A program made the translations under genes and the position numbers. Source: Sulfobacillus thermosulfidooxidans (GTDB lineage Bacteria > Bacillota > Sulfobacillia > Sulfobacillales > Sulfobacillaceae). Taken from it: a DNA stretch of 64,000 bases. The notes below the pieces were generated by a model, which was not told the origin of the DNA, did no database searches, and worked only from the letters and a program-made list of their open reading frames with translations. Shown here one piece after another: positions 35,637-45,382 of the stretch (its first letter is position 1; each line of letters starts with the position of its first letter). The stretch is from the NCBI RefSeq assembly GCF_001280565.1, contig NZ_LGRO01000001.1, positions 1,922,001-1,986,000 on the forward strand. The letters are read 5' to 3'.

Positions 35637-37124
35637 CTAAGGTTCTGGCATAGAGCCCGGCGTTAATGGACGCATGGTGGGAAAAAGAATGACATCACGA
35701 ATGGATGGACTGTCTGTTAATAACATCACCAGCCGATCAATTCCGATTCCCAATCCCCCCGTAGGCGGCATCCCATGTTCCAAAGCATTCAGGAAATCTT
35801 CGTCTAAGGGAGGGACTTCATCATTCCCTTGCCGTCGTTGTTCTTGTTGCCGCATAAACCGTTCACGCTGATCTAAGGGATCATTCAACTCTGAAAAAGC
35901 ATTGGCGAGTTCACGACCTGCCACAAATAGTTCAAAACGCTCCGTCAGCAATGGATTTTTTGGATCCCGTTTCGCTAATGGCGAAATATCGACGGGATGG
36001 TGCCATAAAAATGTTGGTTGGATCAAATCGGGCTCGACAACTTGTCCAACAATCTTGTCCATAACCTGAGAACGATCAAAGCGGGGATCAACAGCAATCC
36101 CTAGCTTTTTCGCAAATTGGTGAGCATCTTCCGTACTGACAATACTCTCCCAACGCACACCAGTTTTTTCGTACAGACGCTCAACCATGTCGACACGAGC
36201 AAACGGCGGCGTAAAATCAAGCTGTTGTCCTTGATATTCGATGACGGCTTGTCCCTTAATTCTTGTAACTAAATAGGACAAAAGCGATTCAACCAATTCC
36301 ATAATGCCTTGATAATCGGTATAGGCTTGATACAATTCCAGCATGGTAAACTCTGGATTGTGTTTCGTTGAAATGCCTTCATTGCGAAACACCCGGCCGA
36401 TTTCATAGACCCGGTCAAATCCGCCGACAATGAGCCGTTTGAGATGAAGTTCCAAGGCAATGCGCAAATATAACGTCATATCCAAGGCATTGTGATGGGT
36501 CACAAAAGGGCGAGCTTCGGTACCGCCTGCTATGGGCAATAAGACGGGGGTCTCCACTTCGACAAAATCCCGCTCCGCCAAAAATTGGCGAATATAGGTG
36601 ATCGTTTTGCTGCGAATGTTGAAGACTTCGCGCACTTCAGGATTCACCAGTAAATCCACATAACGCTGACGGTATCTCAAGTCAACATTGGTCAAACCAT
36701 GGCGTTTGTCCGGAAGATCGAGCAAACTTTTACTTAAAAATTGATATTGACGAACTTCAATGGTCACCTCGCCCCGGCGGGTCTTAAAGACCGTTCCTTC
36801 CACCCCGACGATGTCGCCAAGATCCATAAATTCCGTTAACGCAAATGCGTTTTCCCCAACAATATCTTCTCGCAAATGACATTGTATTTTGCCTTGTTGA
36901 TCAACCAAATCTAAGAACATTGCTCGACCGTGGGTACGGATTGCCATGATCCGTCCTGCTACCCGTACGCGTTGACCTTCCCACTGTTCATAATGTTCTT
37001 TGATCTCTTGGCTGAAGGCTGTGGCATCAAAGCGAGTCGGCTCATAGGGATTCACTCCCCGCGCCTTAAGCGCTTCTAGTTTGCTAATTCGAACGGCGCG
37101 GGGATCAAAACTATCTTCTGCCAA
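35637..37124 (-). CDS. lysS: Lysyl-tRNA synthetase, class II
   Basis: 495 residues, normal length. An OB-fold anticodon-binding domain (about 55-160; GQRVRVAGRIMAIRTHGRA) precedes the class II catalytic core with motif 2 (YEIGRVFRNEG) and motif 3 (GLGIGIDRLVMLLTD). It charges tRNA-Lys. The start is TTG, with GGAGG seven bases upstream. It follows greA by 19 bp and is probably co-transcribed with it. Confidence 0.97.
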   Translation of the reverse strand: MAEDSFDPRAVRISKLEALKARGVNPYEPTRFDATAFSQEIKEHYEQWEGQRVRVAGRIMAIRTHGRAMFLDLVDQQGKIQCHLREDIVGENAFALTEFMDLGDIVGVEGTVFKTRRGEVTIEVRQYQFLSKSLLDLPDKRHGLTNVDLRYRQRYVDLLVNPEVREVFNIRSKTITYIRQFLAERDFVEVETPVLLPIAGGTEARPFVTHHNALDMTLYLRIALELHLKRLIVGGFDRVYEIGRVFRNEGISTKHNPEFTMLELYQAYTDYQGIMELVESLLSYLVTRIKGQAVIEYQGQQLDFTPPFARVDMVERLYEKTGVRWESIVSTEDAHQFAKKLGIAVDPRFDRSQVMDKIVGQVVEPDLIQPTFLWHHPVDISPLAKRDPKNPLLTERFELFVAGRELANAFSELNDPLDQRERFMRQQEQRRQGNDEVPPLDEDFLNALEHGMPPTGGLGIGIDRLVMLLTDSPSIRDVILFPTMRPLTPGSMPEP

Positions 37125-37143
37125 AATATAACCTCCACAGCTC

Positions 37144-37617
37144 TTACGATATCTTCATAACCTGCATACGAATTTTTCCAACAGGTGCACTCACTTCAAC
37201 AATCTGTCCGACCTTGGCGCCCATCAAGGCTTTCCCCACGGGGGATTCATTGGAAATGTGGTTTTTATTCGGATCAGCTTCTGCTGCCCCTACAACTGTA
37301 TACTCCTCTTCAAAATCTTCTTCCAAATCTTTGACCGTCACCACAGACCCAATGTGTACCGCCGTTGGATCCGCATTATCGCTATTGACCACTTTGGCTT
37401 GGCGAAGCATTTTCTCAATGGTTTGAATTCGTCCTTCTACAAAAGCCTGCTCATTTTTGGCGTCCTCATACTCGGAATTCTCCGAGATATCGCCAAATTC
37501 GCGAGCCGTCTTGATACGCTCCGAAATTTCATGGCGCCGTACCGTTTTGAGATACTCCAGCTCGCTTTCTAATTTTTTCAGTCCTTCTTCAGATACTAGC
37601 AACTCTTTATCGCTCAA
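37144..37617 (-). CDS. greA: Transcription elongation factor GreA
   Basis: 157 residues. An N-terminal coiled coil with the acidic tip (FGDISENSEYEDAKNEQAF) and a C-terminal FKBP-like domain (ESPVGKALMGAKVGQ). GreA lets stalled RNA polymerase cleave back-tracked RNA. The start is TTG with GGGGA upstream. A promoter lies at 37698-37725. The greA-lysS order next to dusB is common in Firmicutes. Confidence 0.97.
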   Translation of the reverse strand: MSDKELLVSEEGLKKLESELEYLKTVRRHEISERIKTAREFGDISENSEYEDAKNEQAFVEGRIQTIEKMLRQAKVVNSDNADPTAVHIGSVVTVKDLEEDFEEEYTVVGAAEADPNKNHISNESPVGKALMGAKVGQIVEVSAPVGKIRMQVMKIS

Positions 37618-37697
37618 AACGATTCCCCGCTTTCTTCTAATAAGAGCTTGCTATTGAATCCTACGACAGAAATTGGCTATCTATGCTATGTGGACCT

Positions 37698-37725
37698 ATT
37701 ATATACATTTATCAGTCGAGCGCAA
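37698..37725 (-). promoter_or_regulatory. Promoter of greA-lysS
   Basis: On the minus strand -35 TTGCGC (37725-37720), a 16-bp spacer and a perfect -10 TATAAT (37703-37698), about 80 bp before the greA start. Confidence 0.65.
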
Positions 37726-37737
37726 TGGTTATAGCCC

Positions 37738-38283
37738 TCATTTTTTATTCTCCGGCGAATCGATCACTGTCAGAATCGTTCGTTTGAGTGCAGCAATATC
37801 CACAACCACATCGGTACTGAGAGGGGTTTCTCCTAAGACCAAGGGAATCACAGTGCGACTATCCAATAGGGCAGCCATCAACCGAACCCGGGCATTGGAC
37901 GCCAATAAAATCACCACGTCAAATTGACGAAATCTATTGGCTAAATCCATAATTTCATTTACAAGTTCGATCCCATTACGACTTTGCGCATATTCCCAGC
38001 GTTCTTGATTAGTCATGACCCAACATAATTCTACCCCTAATTCCTGGCATAATGCCCGAACTTCGTCGGGGTTCGCAATGGGAAAACCAATAACCGCAAT
38101 AGACCGTCCCTTGCGTAATTCCCCCAATGTTTCAAGGCGGGAGACAAAGGAACGGTCAACAGCAAATTTTTTGGCCACATCCTGTTGCGACATGCCTTGG
38201 GACCTGGCCAAAAGAATTTGCTCCGTAACATTGGCTATTCGTGATAAGCTAATCACTTTATCGCCCACACGGATCAAATCCAC
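37738..38283 (-). CDS. Helix-turn-helix transcriptional regulator of the dusB-greA cluster
   Basis: 181 residues. A helix-turn-helix is visible at about 30-52 (GMSQQDVAKKFAVDRSFVSRL). The remaining domain (IAVIGFPIANPDEVRALCQE, DVVILLASNARVR) looks like an alpha/beta ligand-binding domain. Similar proteins sit next to dusB or greA in other Clostridia-like genomes and have no assigned role. The start is GTG with GAGGA six bases upstream. It overlaps the end of dusB by 10 bp, so it is coupled to it. Confidence 0.75.
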   Translation of the reverse strand: MDLIRVGDKVISLSRIANVTEQILLARSQGMSQQDVAKKFAVDRSFVSRLETLGELRKGRSIAVIGFPIANPDEVRALCQELGVELCWVMTNQERWEYAQSRNGIELVNEIMDLANRFRQFDVVILLASNARVRLMAALLDSRTVIPLVLGETPLSTDVVVDIAALKRTILTVIDSPENKK

Positions 38284-39260
38284 GAAAGATCCTCATTTCT
38301 GGCGTGATCCAACCACTCGTTTATGAGGTTTTCAGCGTCTTCCAACGTATTGAGCGCATAACACCGGTTGCGGTAGGCACTCGACCCGGGCGTGCCATGG
38401 AGATACCAAGTTAATTGTTTACGCATCTCCCGAATTCCCACACTTTCCCCTTTAATCTCCACCATCCGACGCACATGGTACAACGCCATTTCAGCGCGTT
38501 CTTCCGCACTGGGAGGTTCTAAATGATGACCCGTACGCACATATTCGGTAATGCGCTTGAAAATCCACGGATCTCCAAACGAGGCTCGTCCGATCATGAC
38601 TCCATCGGCTCCCGTAAGCTCCATCATCCGCACGGCATCTTCCGGTGTTCGAATATCACCATTGCCAATGACAGGTATACTGACTCGTTCTTTCACTTGC
38701 CGAATAAAATCCCAGTTAGCCGGGCGCACATACAAATCGTCCCGGGTCCGGGCATGAATTGCTATCGCTTTAGCGCCGACGCGTTCAAATTCCTCGGCTA
38801 ATGACGGGGCCGTGATTGTGTTATGGTCCCATCCCGCACGCATTTTTACGGTAACGGGAATATGAACCGCGGATACGACCTCACGAACAACAGCCACAGC
38901 GTTCGGGGCATCATTTAACAACGCAGACCCGTCACCATTTTTGACAACCTTTGGTGCGGGGCAACCCATATTAATATCGATCAAATCACAACCCTGCTGT
39001 TCAGCTTGACGTGCAGCTTCCGCCATTAATTCAGGATCGGATCCTGCGATTTGAATGCCCACAGGGCTTTCTCCGGGATCCATTTCCATGAGCCAAAAAC
39101 TTTTAGCACTTTTATGCAGTAGGGCATTGGCATTGACCATTTCAGTGATACACAATGTCGCCCCCTGCTTGCGTGCAATGGCCCGGTAAGAACGGTTTGA
39201 TACTCCCGCCATCGGAGCAAGCAGCACCGGAGGATCAATGGTCATTGTTCCGATTTGCAC
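38274..39260 (-). CDS. dusB: tRNA-dihydrouridine synthase B
   Basis: 328 residues, FMN-binding TIM-barrel. Seen: PPVLLAPMAGVSNRSYR, DINMGCPAPKVVKNGDGSAL with the catalytic Cys, KMRAGWD, AIHARTRDD, PVIGNGDI and GADGVMIGRASFGDPW (phosphate binding). It reduces uridines in the D-loop of tRNA. GTG start with AGGTG upstream. It leads the small operon with the regulator. Confidence 0.96.
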   Translation of the reverse strand: MQIGTMTIDPPVLLAPMAGVSNRSYRAIARKQGATLCITEMVNANALLHKSAKSFWLMEMDPGESPVGIQIAGSDPELMAEAARQAEQQGCDLIDINMGCPAPKVVKNGDGSALLNDAPNAVAVVREVVSAVHIPVTVKMRAGWDHNTITAPSLAEEFERVGAKAIAIHARTRDDLYVRPANWDFIRQVKERVSIPVIGNGDIRTPEDAVRMMELTGADGVMIGRASFGDPWIFKRITEYVRTGHHLEPPSAEERAEMALYHVRRMVEIKGESVGIREMRKQLTWYLHGTPGSSAYRNRCYALNTLEDAENLINEWLDHARNEDLSWI

Positions 39261-39316
39261 CGTGTATCACCTCTCTTTAAAAATTGCCCAATTATTATAC
39301 CACAAGATATTATCCC

Positions 39317-40147
39317 TTATGTCTTGCTGTCTCTCTGTTCTACCGTCTGACTCTTTGGGCCATCAATGGAAGATTCTCCCGTTTTGATGTCGGTCAAAGG
39401 TATGTAGGGTGTCCCCTTAAAAATTGGTGCCATGGGCGGCAATCCCATATCCCGATACAAATCCCCGGGCACGCCAATATCCGACAAATACAGAGCACCC
39501 ACATATTCTTGAGCCCACGGCATAACTAATCCTTTTTTCGGTAGGGCCAAAGTCAAGGTGGCACTCGCTTTAATGATGACCCCGTTGAGAATTTCTCCAT
39601 CGCTCGATAAGCCCGATGGGACGTCCAAGGATATGACGGGGTGATTAACTGTTCCCACTGCATTGACCATCTCCGCCACAACGCCGGTCAGTGGTCCCTT
39701 AAGACCATATCCGACTAACGCGTCAATCACCAAATCCGCTCCGGTAATTGCTTGCCGACTTTGCTCATCGACACACGAAATGTGACTCACAGGCACCCCC
39801 ATATTCTCAAGCAGTCGCCATTGGTGCAATGTTACAGGTTTTAAGGTCCCGTCCGGTACAAGGACTGCGATATCCGCACCATAAATATGAAGACGCCGGG
39901 CCGCAACCATCCCTCCTCCACCATTGTGTCCATGGCCACACAGAACGACAATCTTTTTTCCTGCGAGATTTTCCGCCATGTAATGAGCTGCCACAGATGC
40001 CATAGCAGCCCCCGCATTTTCCATTAATTGTCGCAAATCATACCCCATTTCAAAGAGCGCATCATCAACATATTTCATTTCAGTGCTCGTAATCGCAGGA
40101 ACCCACTGCGTCACGGCCCATGTGTAAAATCGCGTGCCTTCATCCAT
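39317..40147 (-). CDS. nnrE: NAD(P)H-hydrate epimerase (YjeF N-terminal domain)
   Basis: 276 residues with only the epimerase domain of the NnrDE repair enzyme: MENAGAAMASVAAHY, VLCGHGHNGGGGMVAARRL, ADLVIDALVGYGLKG and SLDVPSGLSSDG. The usual C-terminal ADP/ATP-dependent dehydratase domain is absent; the tail after about 235 is short and polar. It would interconvert the S and R forms of NAD(P)HX. AGGAGG lies ten bases before the ATG. The dehydratase may be encoded elsewhere. Confidence 0.85.
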   Translation of the reverse strand: MDEGTRFYTWAVTQWVPAITSTEMKYVDDALFEMGYDLRQLMENAGAAMASVAAHYMAENLAGKKIVVLCGHGHNGGGGMVAARRLHIYGADIAVLVPDGTLKPVTLHQWRLLENMGVPVSHISCVDEQSRQAITGADLVIDALVGYGLKGPLTGVVAEMVNAVGTVNHPVISLDVPSGLSSDGEILNGVIIKASATLTLALPKKGLVMPWAQEYVGALYLSDIGVPGDLYRDMGLPPMAPIFKGTPYIPLTDIKTGESSIDGPKSQTVEQRDSKT

Positions 40148-40486
40148 GATGTGTAATCCTCCTGTCGGTAGTGATGTTCAGGAGTTTTCCGTATTCTGTG
40201 GCGAATCTGCCAGGTATGATCCGATGATATCCTCTGGCGTAAATCATGAATAGAACCACCCCAATCGAAGTAATAAACTCTCGATTTCATCAGGACTATT
40301 GTGCACCCGGCAACCCCAATCTCTTTGTGAAGTAGATTGCAGATGGCAAAGTCCGTCCGTGATATGGTCAATTCCAACGAGGTCATAGCGCGTCTGGAAT
40401 AATGTTCTTCTCACATTTCAAACGACCTCAAAACATGTGCAAGAAATCCTTAGGAGAATTTTAGGGTGAGGAAGGAGCTATTCATT
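40148..40486. other. Divergent intergenic region
   Basis: About 340 bp between the divergent epimerase and oxidoreductase genes. It must contain both promoters, but no convincing -35/-10 pair, riboswitch or repeat was seen. Confidence 0.45.
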
Positions 40487-41845
40487 GTGACACAACGATT
40501 TGATTTGTTCGTTATCGGAACGGGGTCTGCGGGGACAACGGTCGCGGAACAGTGTCGCCAGGCAGGTTGGACCGTCGGCATCGCCGATGAACTGCCTTTT
40601 GGCGGAACCTGTGCTCAGCGAGGATGCGATCCTAAAAAGGTTCTCGTGGGTGCAGCTGAGGTCGCAGAGATTTCGCGCAGATTTTTCACTAAGCATATGC
40701 TGGATGCAGCCGGGCAAATAAATTGGGCACAACTGATAGATTTTAAACGAACATTTACTGATCCAGTTCCCCAGCACATTGAAACTTGGTTACACTCTAT
40801 TGGCATTACCTCATATCAAGGCTCGGTGCGGTTTACAGGAGAACAATCACTGGTGATTGGTAAAACTGAAGTGGAAGCCGAACATATTCTGATTGCAACA
40901 GGATCTATACCTGCCCCGCTAAATATGCCGATTTCAGGAAAAATCCATACCAGTGATGAGTTCTTAAATTGGGACGTTCTGCCTAAACGTTTAATTTTCA
41001 TTGGTGGCGGTTATATTTCCCTAGAATTTGCCCATATTGCCCGCAGTGCGGGATCACAGGTGACCATTTTACACCGCGGACCGCAAATCTTGCCGGGATT
41101 TGATCCCCAAATGGTGGAACAATTACAGCGGCATTCGCTGGCTAAAGGCATCGACATTCACTTGAACACAGAAGTCACATCCATCGAAGGGGTGTCCGGA
41201 CAACAAATTGTACACACACTCGATACATTTCACAATGTCCAATCATCATTTACCGCCGACCGCGTCGTACATGGGGCGGGACGGATACCCCATTTATCGC
41301 ACCTCCATCTAGAACGTGCTCATGTTCCCGTGACCTTACGCGGTGTAGCTGTGAATACGGAATTGCAAAGTGTTGGCAATGCACATGTTTATGCTGCTGG
41401 AGATGCTGCAGACACCCCAGGTCTGCCACTGACTCCCGTCGCCGTGATGGAGGGCAACTTTTTGGCTGCCCACCTCTTAGGTAACCATGTGGCACCGTTA
41501 GATTACTTTGCAATTCCCACGATTGTTTACACCAATCCTGCACTGGCGCGGGTCGGAATGCTCGAAGAAGAGGCCCGGGCCAAAGGATATGCATTGCAGG
41601 TGCTGACGGCCGATACCACCTCTTGGTTCTCGTCTAAGCGGATTCTCAGTCCCCTCTCGGCCTTTAAAGTGCTCATTGATAGCGATACCGACAAAATTAT
41701 CGGTGCCCATGTATTAGGCCCCCATGCAGAAGAACTCATTAATATTTTCGCACTGGCGATGAGAAGCGGCATCACCCGGACTGAACTTCGCCACATGCCC
41801 TTCGCGTATCCCACAGGAGCATCCGATATTCCCTATATGGTGTAA
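40487..41845 (+). CDS. FAD-dependent pyridine nucleotide-disulfide oxidoreductase
   Basis: 452 residues in the glutathione reductase/lipoamide dehydrogenase/MerA family. FAD-binding GTGSAGTTVAEQC, redox-active disulfide in GGTCAQRGCDPKK, NAD(P)-binding GGGYISLEFAHIARSAGSQV and second FAD motif YAAGDAADT are all present. At the C-terminus the usual catalytic His-Pro...Glu is replaced by FAYPTGASDI, so the proton-relay His is missing; this subgroup's substrate is unknown. The GTG at 40487 has AAGGAG nine bases upstream. There is no MerP/MerT or heavy-metal gene nearby. Confidence 0.85.
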   Translation: MTQRFDLFVIGTGSAGTTVAEQCRQAGWTVGIADELPFGGTCAQRGCDPKKVLVGAAEVAEISRRFFTKHMLDAAGQINWAQLIDFKRTFTDPVPQHIETWLHSIGITSYQGSVRFTGEQSLVIGKTEVEAEHILIATGSIPAPLNMPISGKIHTSDEFLNWDVLPKRLIFIGGGYISLEFAHIARSAGSQVTILHRGPQILPGFDPQMVEQLQRHSLAKGIDIHLNTEVTSIEGVSGQQIVHTLDTFHNVQSSFTADRVVHGAGRIPHLSHLHLERAHVPVTLRGVAVNTELQSVGNAHVYAAGDAADTPGLPLTPVAVMEGNFLAAHLLGNHVAPLDYFAIPTIVYTNPALARVGMLEEEARAKGYALQVLTADTTSWFSSKRILSPLSAFKVLIDSDTDKIIGAHVLGPHAEELINIFALAMRSGITRTELRHMPFAYPTGASDIPYMV

Positions 41846-41894
41846 GCTCGCTACACCCATAATATGTTACATATCGTGGTCACACCGTGTTCCC

Positions 41895-42980
41895 TCATCT
41901 ATTTCTTTCATCTATTTCTTTCTTAGGACGAACTGGCAGCTCAGATTTGTGATCATTCCATAGTCCTTGTAACCGTTTACTCAAGATCTTCGTGTCGGGT
42001 TCCAATCCATAGCGAATTCCTTCATAAATCTGGGCAATTTCATCGGCCACTTCCCGGTTATTCAATTCTTTCCTGATCCATTGGCGGAATGTCATTCCCT
42101 GGGGCTTTGCACGTCCGTGATGTTGCGCTTTTTTAAGTTGACGTCTGACGAATAATCGGACTGGGGTCAAAGATTCTCTCTGCCATAAAGATTTTTTGGG
42201 CACATGGATATTTTCCAGTTTCACCGTAATCGCCTCATCACGACGCGATAATGTGCCCATCTCATAGTGCCTGCGGCGTAAAACCCACAACACAATCATA
42301 ATGATGCCAAATCCGATTAATGCCATCAACACATCGGATCCCATCGCACTATGCCCTTTGAGATGCGCATGGAGGTTATGCAATCCTTGCATGGTCGAAG
42401 AGGTGTTCGCTTTATGCCGCAATTTAAGTTTGGGCATGATGGTTAAAAGCAATGCCACAATGATGCCGCCAATGGCCCCAACGACGTGAGAAACCACATA
42501 GTCCCACGGAATTAACCACAACAGGATAGCAATAATTAAGGCCCCAACGAGAGCAATGCCCAGAATTGCCATGGTTGTGGTCTCCGTATCTTTCCGCCAA
42601 TCACCAATAATGAGTCCACCAATGGCCATCACCAGAAGAAGATAGGGAAAAAACTGATCATGAGGTTCCGCCACAATGAAAATGGTCCACGCTACCAACC
42701 CTAAAATATAGGCGTAACGGCGGTTGTGAGGATCATGATGTTGCAAGGAGACGAGGCCTACGGTAATCAACCCCAAAATCACCCCCAACACGGAACCGAA
42801 GGCGGCAGCAATCCCTAAGAAGACGATAACGGCGAGTCGTTGGCGATTACCTGGCGGAACTACGCGCATAACAAGATAAAGGCCCACTAATGCGGTCATT
42901 GCAAAGACGTTGTGATTCACGAGCCACTGAGCCGTTAAAATCCAGGTTAAATCAAATAACGCGGGCCATATGTTGAGCAT
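41895..42980 (-). CDS. Multi-helix membrane protein of the MoxR-DUF58 operon
   Basis: About 361 residues. Roughly seven or eight membrane helices fill residues 1-240; the C-terminal 110 residues are soluble and charged, with PQGMTFRQWIRKELNNREV and EIAQIYEGIRYG, reminiscent of the DUF4129 tail found in transglutaminase-like proteins of MoxR operons. No transglutaminase core is present. ATG at 42980 has GGGAG four bases upstream and overlaps the DUF58 gene end by 29 bp. Function unknown, probably membrane assembly together with the two genes before it. Confidence 0.65.
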   Translation of the reverse strand: MLNIWPALFDLTWILTAQWLVNHNVFAMTALVGLYLVMRVVPPGNRQRLAVIVFLGIAAAFGSVLGVILGLITVGLVSLQHHDPHNRRYAYILGLVAWTIFIVAEPHDQFFPYLLLVMAIGGLIIGDWRKDTETTTMAILGIALVGALIIAILLWLIPWDYVVSHVVGAIGGIIVALLLTIMPKLKLRHKANTSSTMQGLHNLHAHLKGHSAMGSDVLMALIGFGIIMIVLWVLRRRHYEMGTLSRRDEAITVKLENIHVPKKSLWQRESLTPVRLFVRRQLKKAQHHGRAKPQGMTFRQWIRKELNNREVADEIAQIYEGIRYGLEPDTKILSKRLQGLWNDHKSELPVRPKKEIDERNR

Positions 42981-44157
42981 AAATCTCCCGTCCTTTTTTC
43001 CATTGCCACCGGATATCCACATCGTAATCACAATGAGCCTCGGAGCTGGTTGTCAGCCATCCAATGACATAGCCCTTTTCCGCCAAAAGTCGTAAATAGG
43101 GTGACAACACGGGATCCCATAACGGAGATACGACAACAATCAATCCGGGCAGATCATTGCGCAAGATAATTTGGTTCATTAACATTTCCAAATTCGACGA
43201 CAACGATCCTGAGGGTATCGCCCATGCCAAATTTGTCAGGTATTCCGCTATGACACTCTGGCCGATTACGGGTGGAAGAGATACTCCATGCCCATAACCC
43301 GGTAATGGACACGAAATCGTTAAACCACAAGCAAAGTCCTGATTCAAAGCCGATTCCACCGCGCTTGCCGCCAAAACAAAACAATCTTCCACGGCCTCCC
43401 GGTCAATCCCATACCACGACTGTAAATGACTTAACGGGTGACAGATAACTTCCACGTGAAATGAACGTGTATGGTCAATTTCTTTAATCATAATTTCTCG
43501 CATCCGCATTGACGCGTATGGGTGAACCCATTTCAGCGGATCCCCAGGCTGGTATCGGCGAATTCCTACATATAAAGATGGATCAGGTTCATCCCAGCGT
43601 TGCCCTTTAATATCGCCCATGGCACGGGCCGATCGCCAAAAGTCCGCTGGCAAGGTAATCCGTTTAGGCCACACCGTTACCATCACCGGTGACGTCTTTT
43701 GTGTAGCAATATCCGTCCATCCTAGTAAATCCGTTTGATAAAAATCCATCGGTGGAAAAATCCAACGGCCCCGATTTTCAGACACGAGCACCATGTCCAC
43801 ACGGGCCTGCTGATGAGGTCCTAAGACGAATTCAGCTTTCAATTCGGGGGCAGATTGACTAAACCCAGTGGGAATATCTTGCCGTAACTGAATGCGCCCG
43901 GCAGCAATATTCAAAGGATTGGCAATGACTGCAGACCAATGGAAGGTCTCGCCACTTTCCACAGTAATGTGCTGTCTGTCACTAGATATATGCAAATGTC
44001 TAAACGCTTGGAGAGCCATATAGTTGGCTAAAAACAAAGCAATCAAGATAAATATGGCGGTGGTGACAATCAGAAACTCCTGTGTGAGCACTCCAGCGAG
44101 AAAAAGTATGACGGCGATAATCTGAATTCCTCGAGACGACCACGTTGTCCAAATCAT
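42952..44157 (-). CDS. DUF58 domain protein
   Basis: 401 residues. Two N-terminal hydrophobic helices (about 11-49), a beta-rich region, and the DUF58 signature DPSLYVGIRRYQPGDPLKWVHPY (about residues 200-222, shown in part). The vWA-like C-terminal half includes LPGLIVVVSPLWDPVL. DUF58 proteins work with MoxR ATPases, perhaps as metal-ion or complex insertases. The ATG overlaps the MoxR stop by four bases. Confidence 0.87.
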   Translation of the reverse strand: MIWTTWSSRGIQIIAVILFLAGVLTQEFLIVTTAIFILIALFLANYMALQAFRHLHISSDRQHITVESGETFHWSAVIANPLNIAAGRIQLRQDIPTGFSQSAPELKAEFVLGPHQQARVDMVLVSENRGRWIFPPMDFYQTDLLGWTDIATQKTSPVMVTVWPKRITLPADFWRSARAMGDIKGQRWDEPDPSLYVGIRRYQPGDPLKWVHPYASMRMREIMIKEIDHTRSFHVEVICHPLSHLQSWYGIDREAVEDCFVLAASAVESALNQDFACGLTISCPLPGYGHGVSLPPVIGQSVIAEYLTNLAWAIPSGSLSSNLEMLMNQIILRNDLPGLIVVVSPLWDPVLSPYLRLLAEKGYVIGWLTTSSEAHCDYDVDIRWQWKKGREIYAQHMARVI

Positions 44158-45101
44158 GACAGGCTTTCAACCGGTACAACTACACTGTCTTGAATTTCCT
44201 TTAAAATCTCACGCATTACGCGTTGCCGCTCATCGAACACATTTTGTCTAGGTCCTCCTTGGATAATCAGACGGTGCCCTAATATGACCGGCATTAAGGC
44301 TTGCACGTCATCCGGCGTACAAAAGGTTTGTCCCTTTATCCAGGCATAAGCCTTCAAGGCCCGAATCCATTGCACCACAGCGCGAGGCGATGCTCCAAGC
44401 AATATTTGAGGATGGCTTCTTGTTGCCCGAACTAATCCCACAATGTAATCATTAATGGGACGGCTCACCTGCACGGAATCAGCCTCTTGGCGCCAAGCCA
44501 GAACATCATCCGCAGAGATGTCCGGAACAAGATTATTGAGCGGATCAGCGTGTGATAATTGGTAAGCCATTTGCTGTTCTTCTTCCAAGGTTGGATAACC
44601 CATGGCAAATGAGAGTAAAAACCGGTCTTTTTGCGCCTCAGGCAAAGGAAACGTGCCCGCCATTTCCACCGGATTGGCTGTCGCCACGAGCATAAAGGGC
44701 TCGGGCAATGGATAGGTCGTCCCGTCTACACTCACTTGCGATTCTTCCATGCTTTCAAGTAGCGCAGATTGTGAGCGTGGCGTAGCCCGATTAATTTCAT
44801 CGACGAGAACCATCTGATGAAAGATGGGCCCTGGCCTAAACTGTAAGCTTTGGATAGAGGGTTCGTATACCATAGCCCCCGTAATATCCGAAGGTAACAA
44901 ATCAGGGGTCGCCTGAATGCGGGAAAACGACAACCGAAGCAATTGGGCCAACGCTTTCACCAAGCGGGTTTTCGCAACACCCGGAACATCTTCGATAAGA
45001 ACGTGACCTCCAGCGACAAGCGCAACGAGTAGCCACAACGCTTGTTGGCGCTTGCCAATGACGACCTCTTCCAACGTGTCCAATAAATTCGCCGGGGTCA
45101 T
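44154..45101 (-). CDS. MoxR-family AAA+ ATPase
   Basis: About 315 residues. Walker A in GHVLIEDVPGVAKTRLVKA, Walker B in MVLVDEINRATPRSQSALLE, sensor 1 in FMLVATANPVEMAG, and arginine/sensor 2 region LGASPRAVVQWIRA. MoxR ATPases act as chaperones for the maturation of partner complexes. ATG at 45101 has AAGGAG nine bases upstream. First gene of the three-gene operon. Confidence 0.93.
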   Translation of the reverse strand: MTPANLLDTLEEVVIGKRQQALWLLVALVAGGHVLIEDVPGVAKTRLVKALAQLLRLSFSRIQATPDLLPSDITGAMVYEPSIQSLQFRPGPIFHQMVLVDEINRATPRSQSALLESMEESQVSVDGTTYPLPEPFMLVATANPVEMAGTFPLPEAQKDRFLLSFAMGYPTLEEEQQMAYQLSHADPLNNLVPDISADDVLAWRQEADSVQVSRPINDYIVGLVRATRSHPQILLGASPRAVVQWIRALKAYAWIKGQTFCTPDDVQALMPVILGHRLIIQGGPRQNVFDERQRVMREILKEIQDSVVVPVESLS

Positions 45102-45382
45102 AGAATTCTTCTCCTTATTTGTCAATTCCGACTTATTTTACCATGACCGTTCTGGACTCGGACAGGCTTTATCAGAATGCACCGCAAATCTCTGTCGTTC
45201 CCGCGTCTTATTCTGAAAGAGAGTTGAGGAGTATACGCTGAATCTCTTTCCTTCGGCTACACGATTCTGGAAGGGATAAAACCGGAGAATTCATCCAAGG
45301 ATCCATTCCTGGGGCCTATCTCAGTGCTTCTCCCGCAATCTCTGGCCTTTAGTCCCTTCGCTTGGACTTCACCTGAAGAAAT

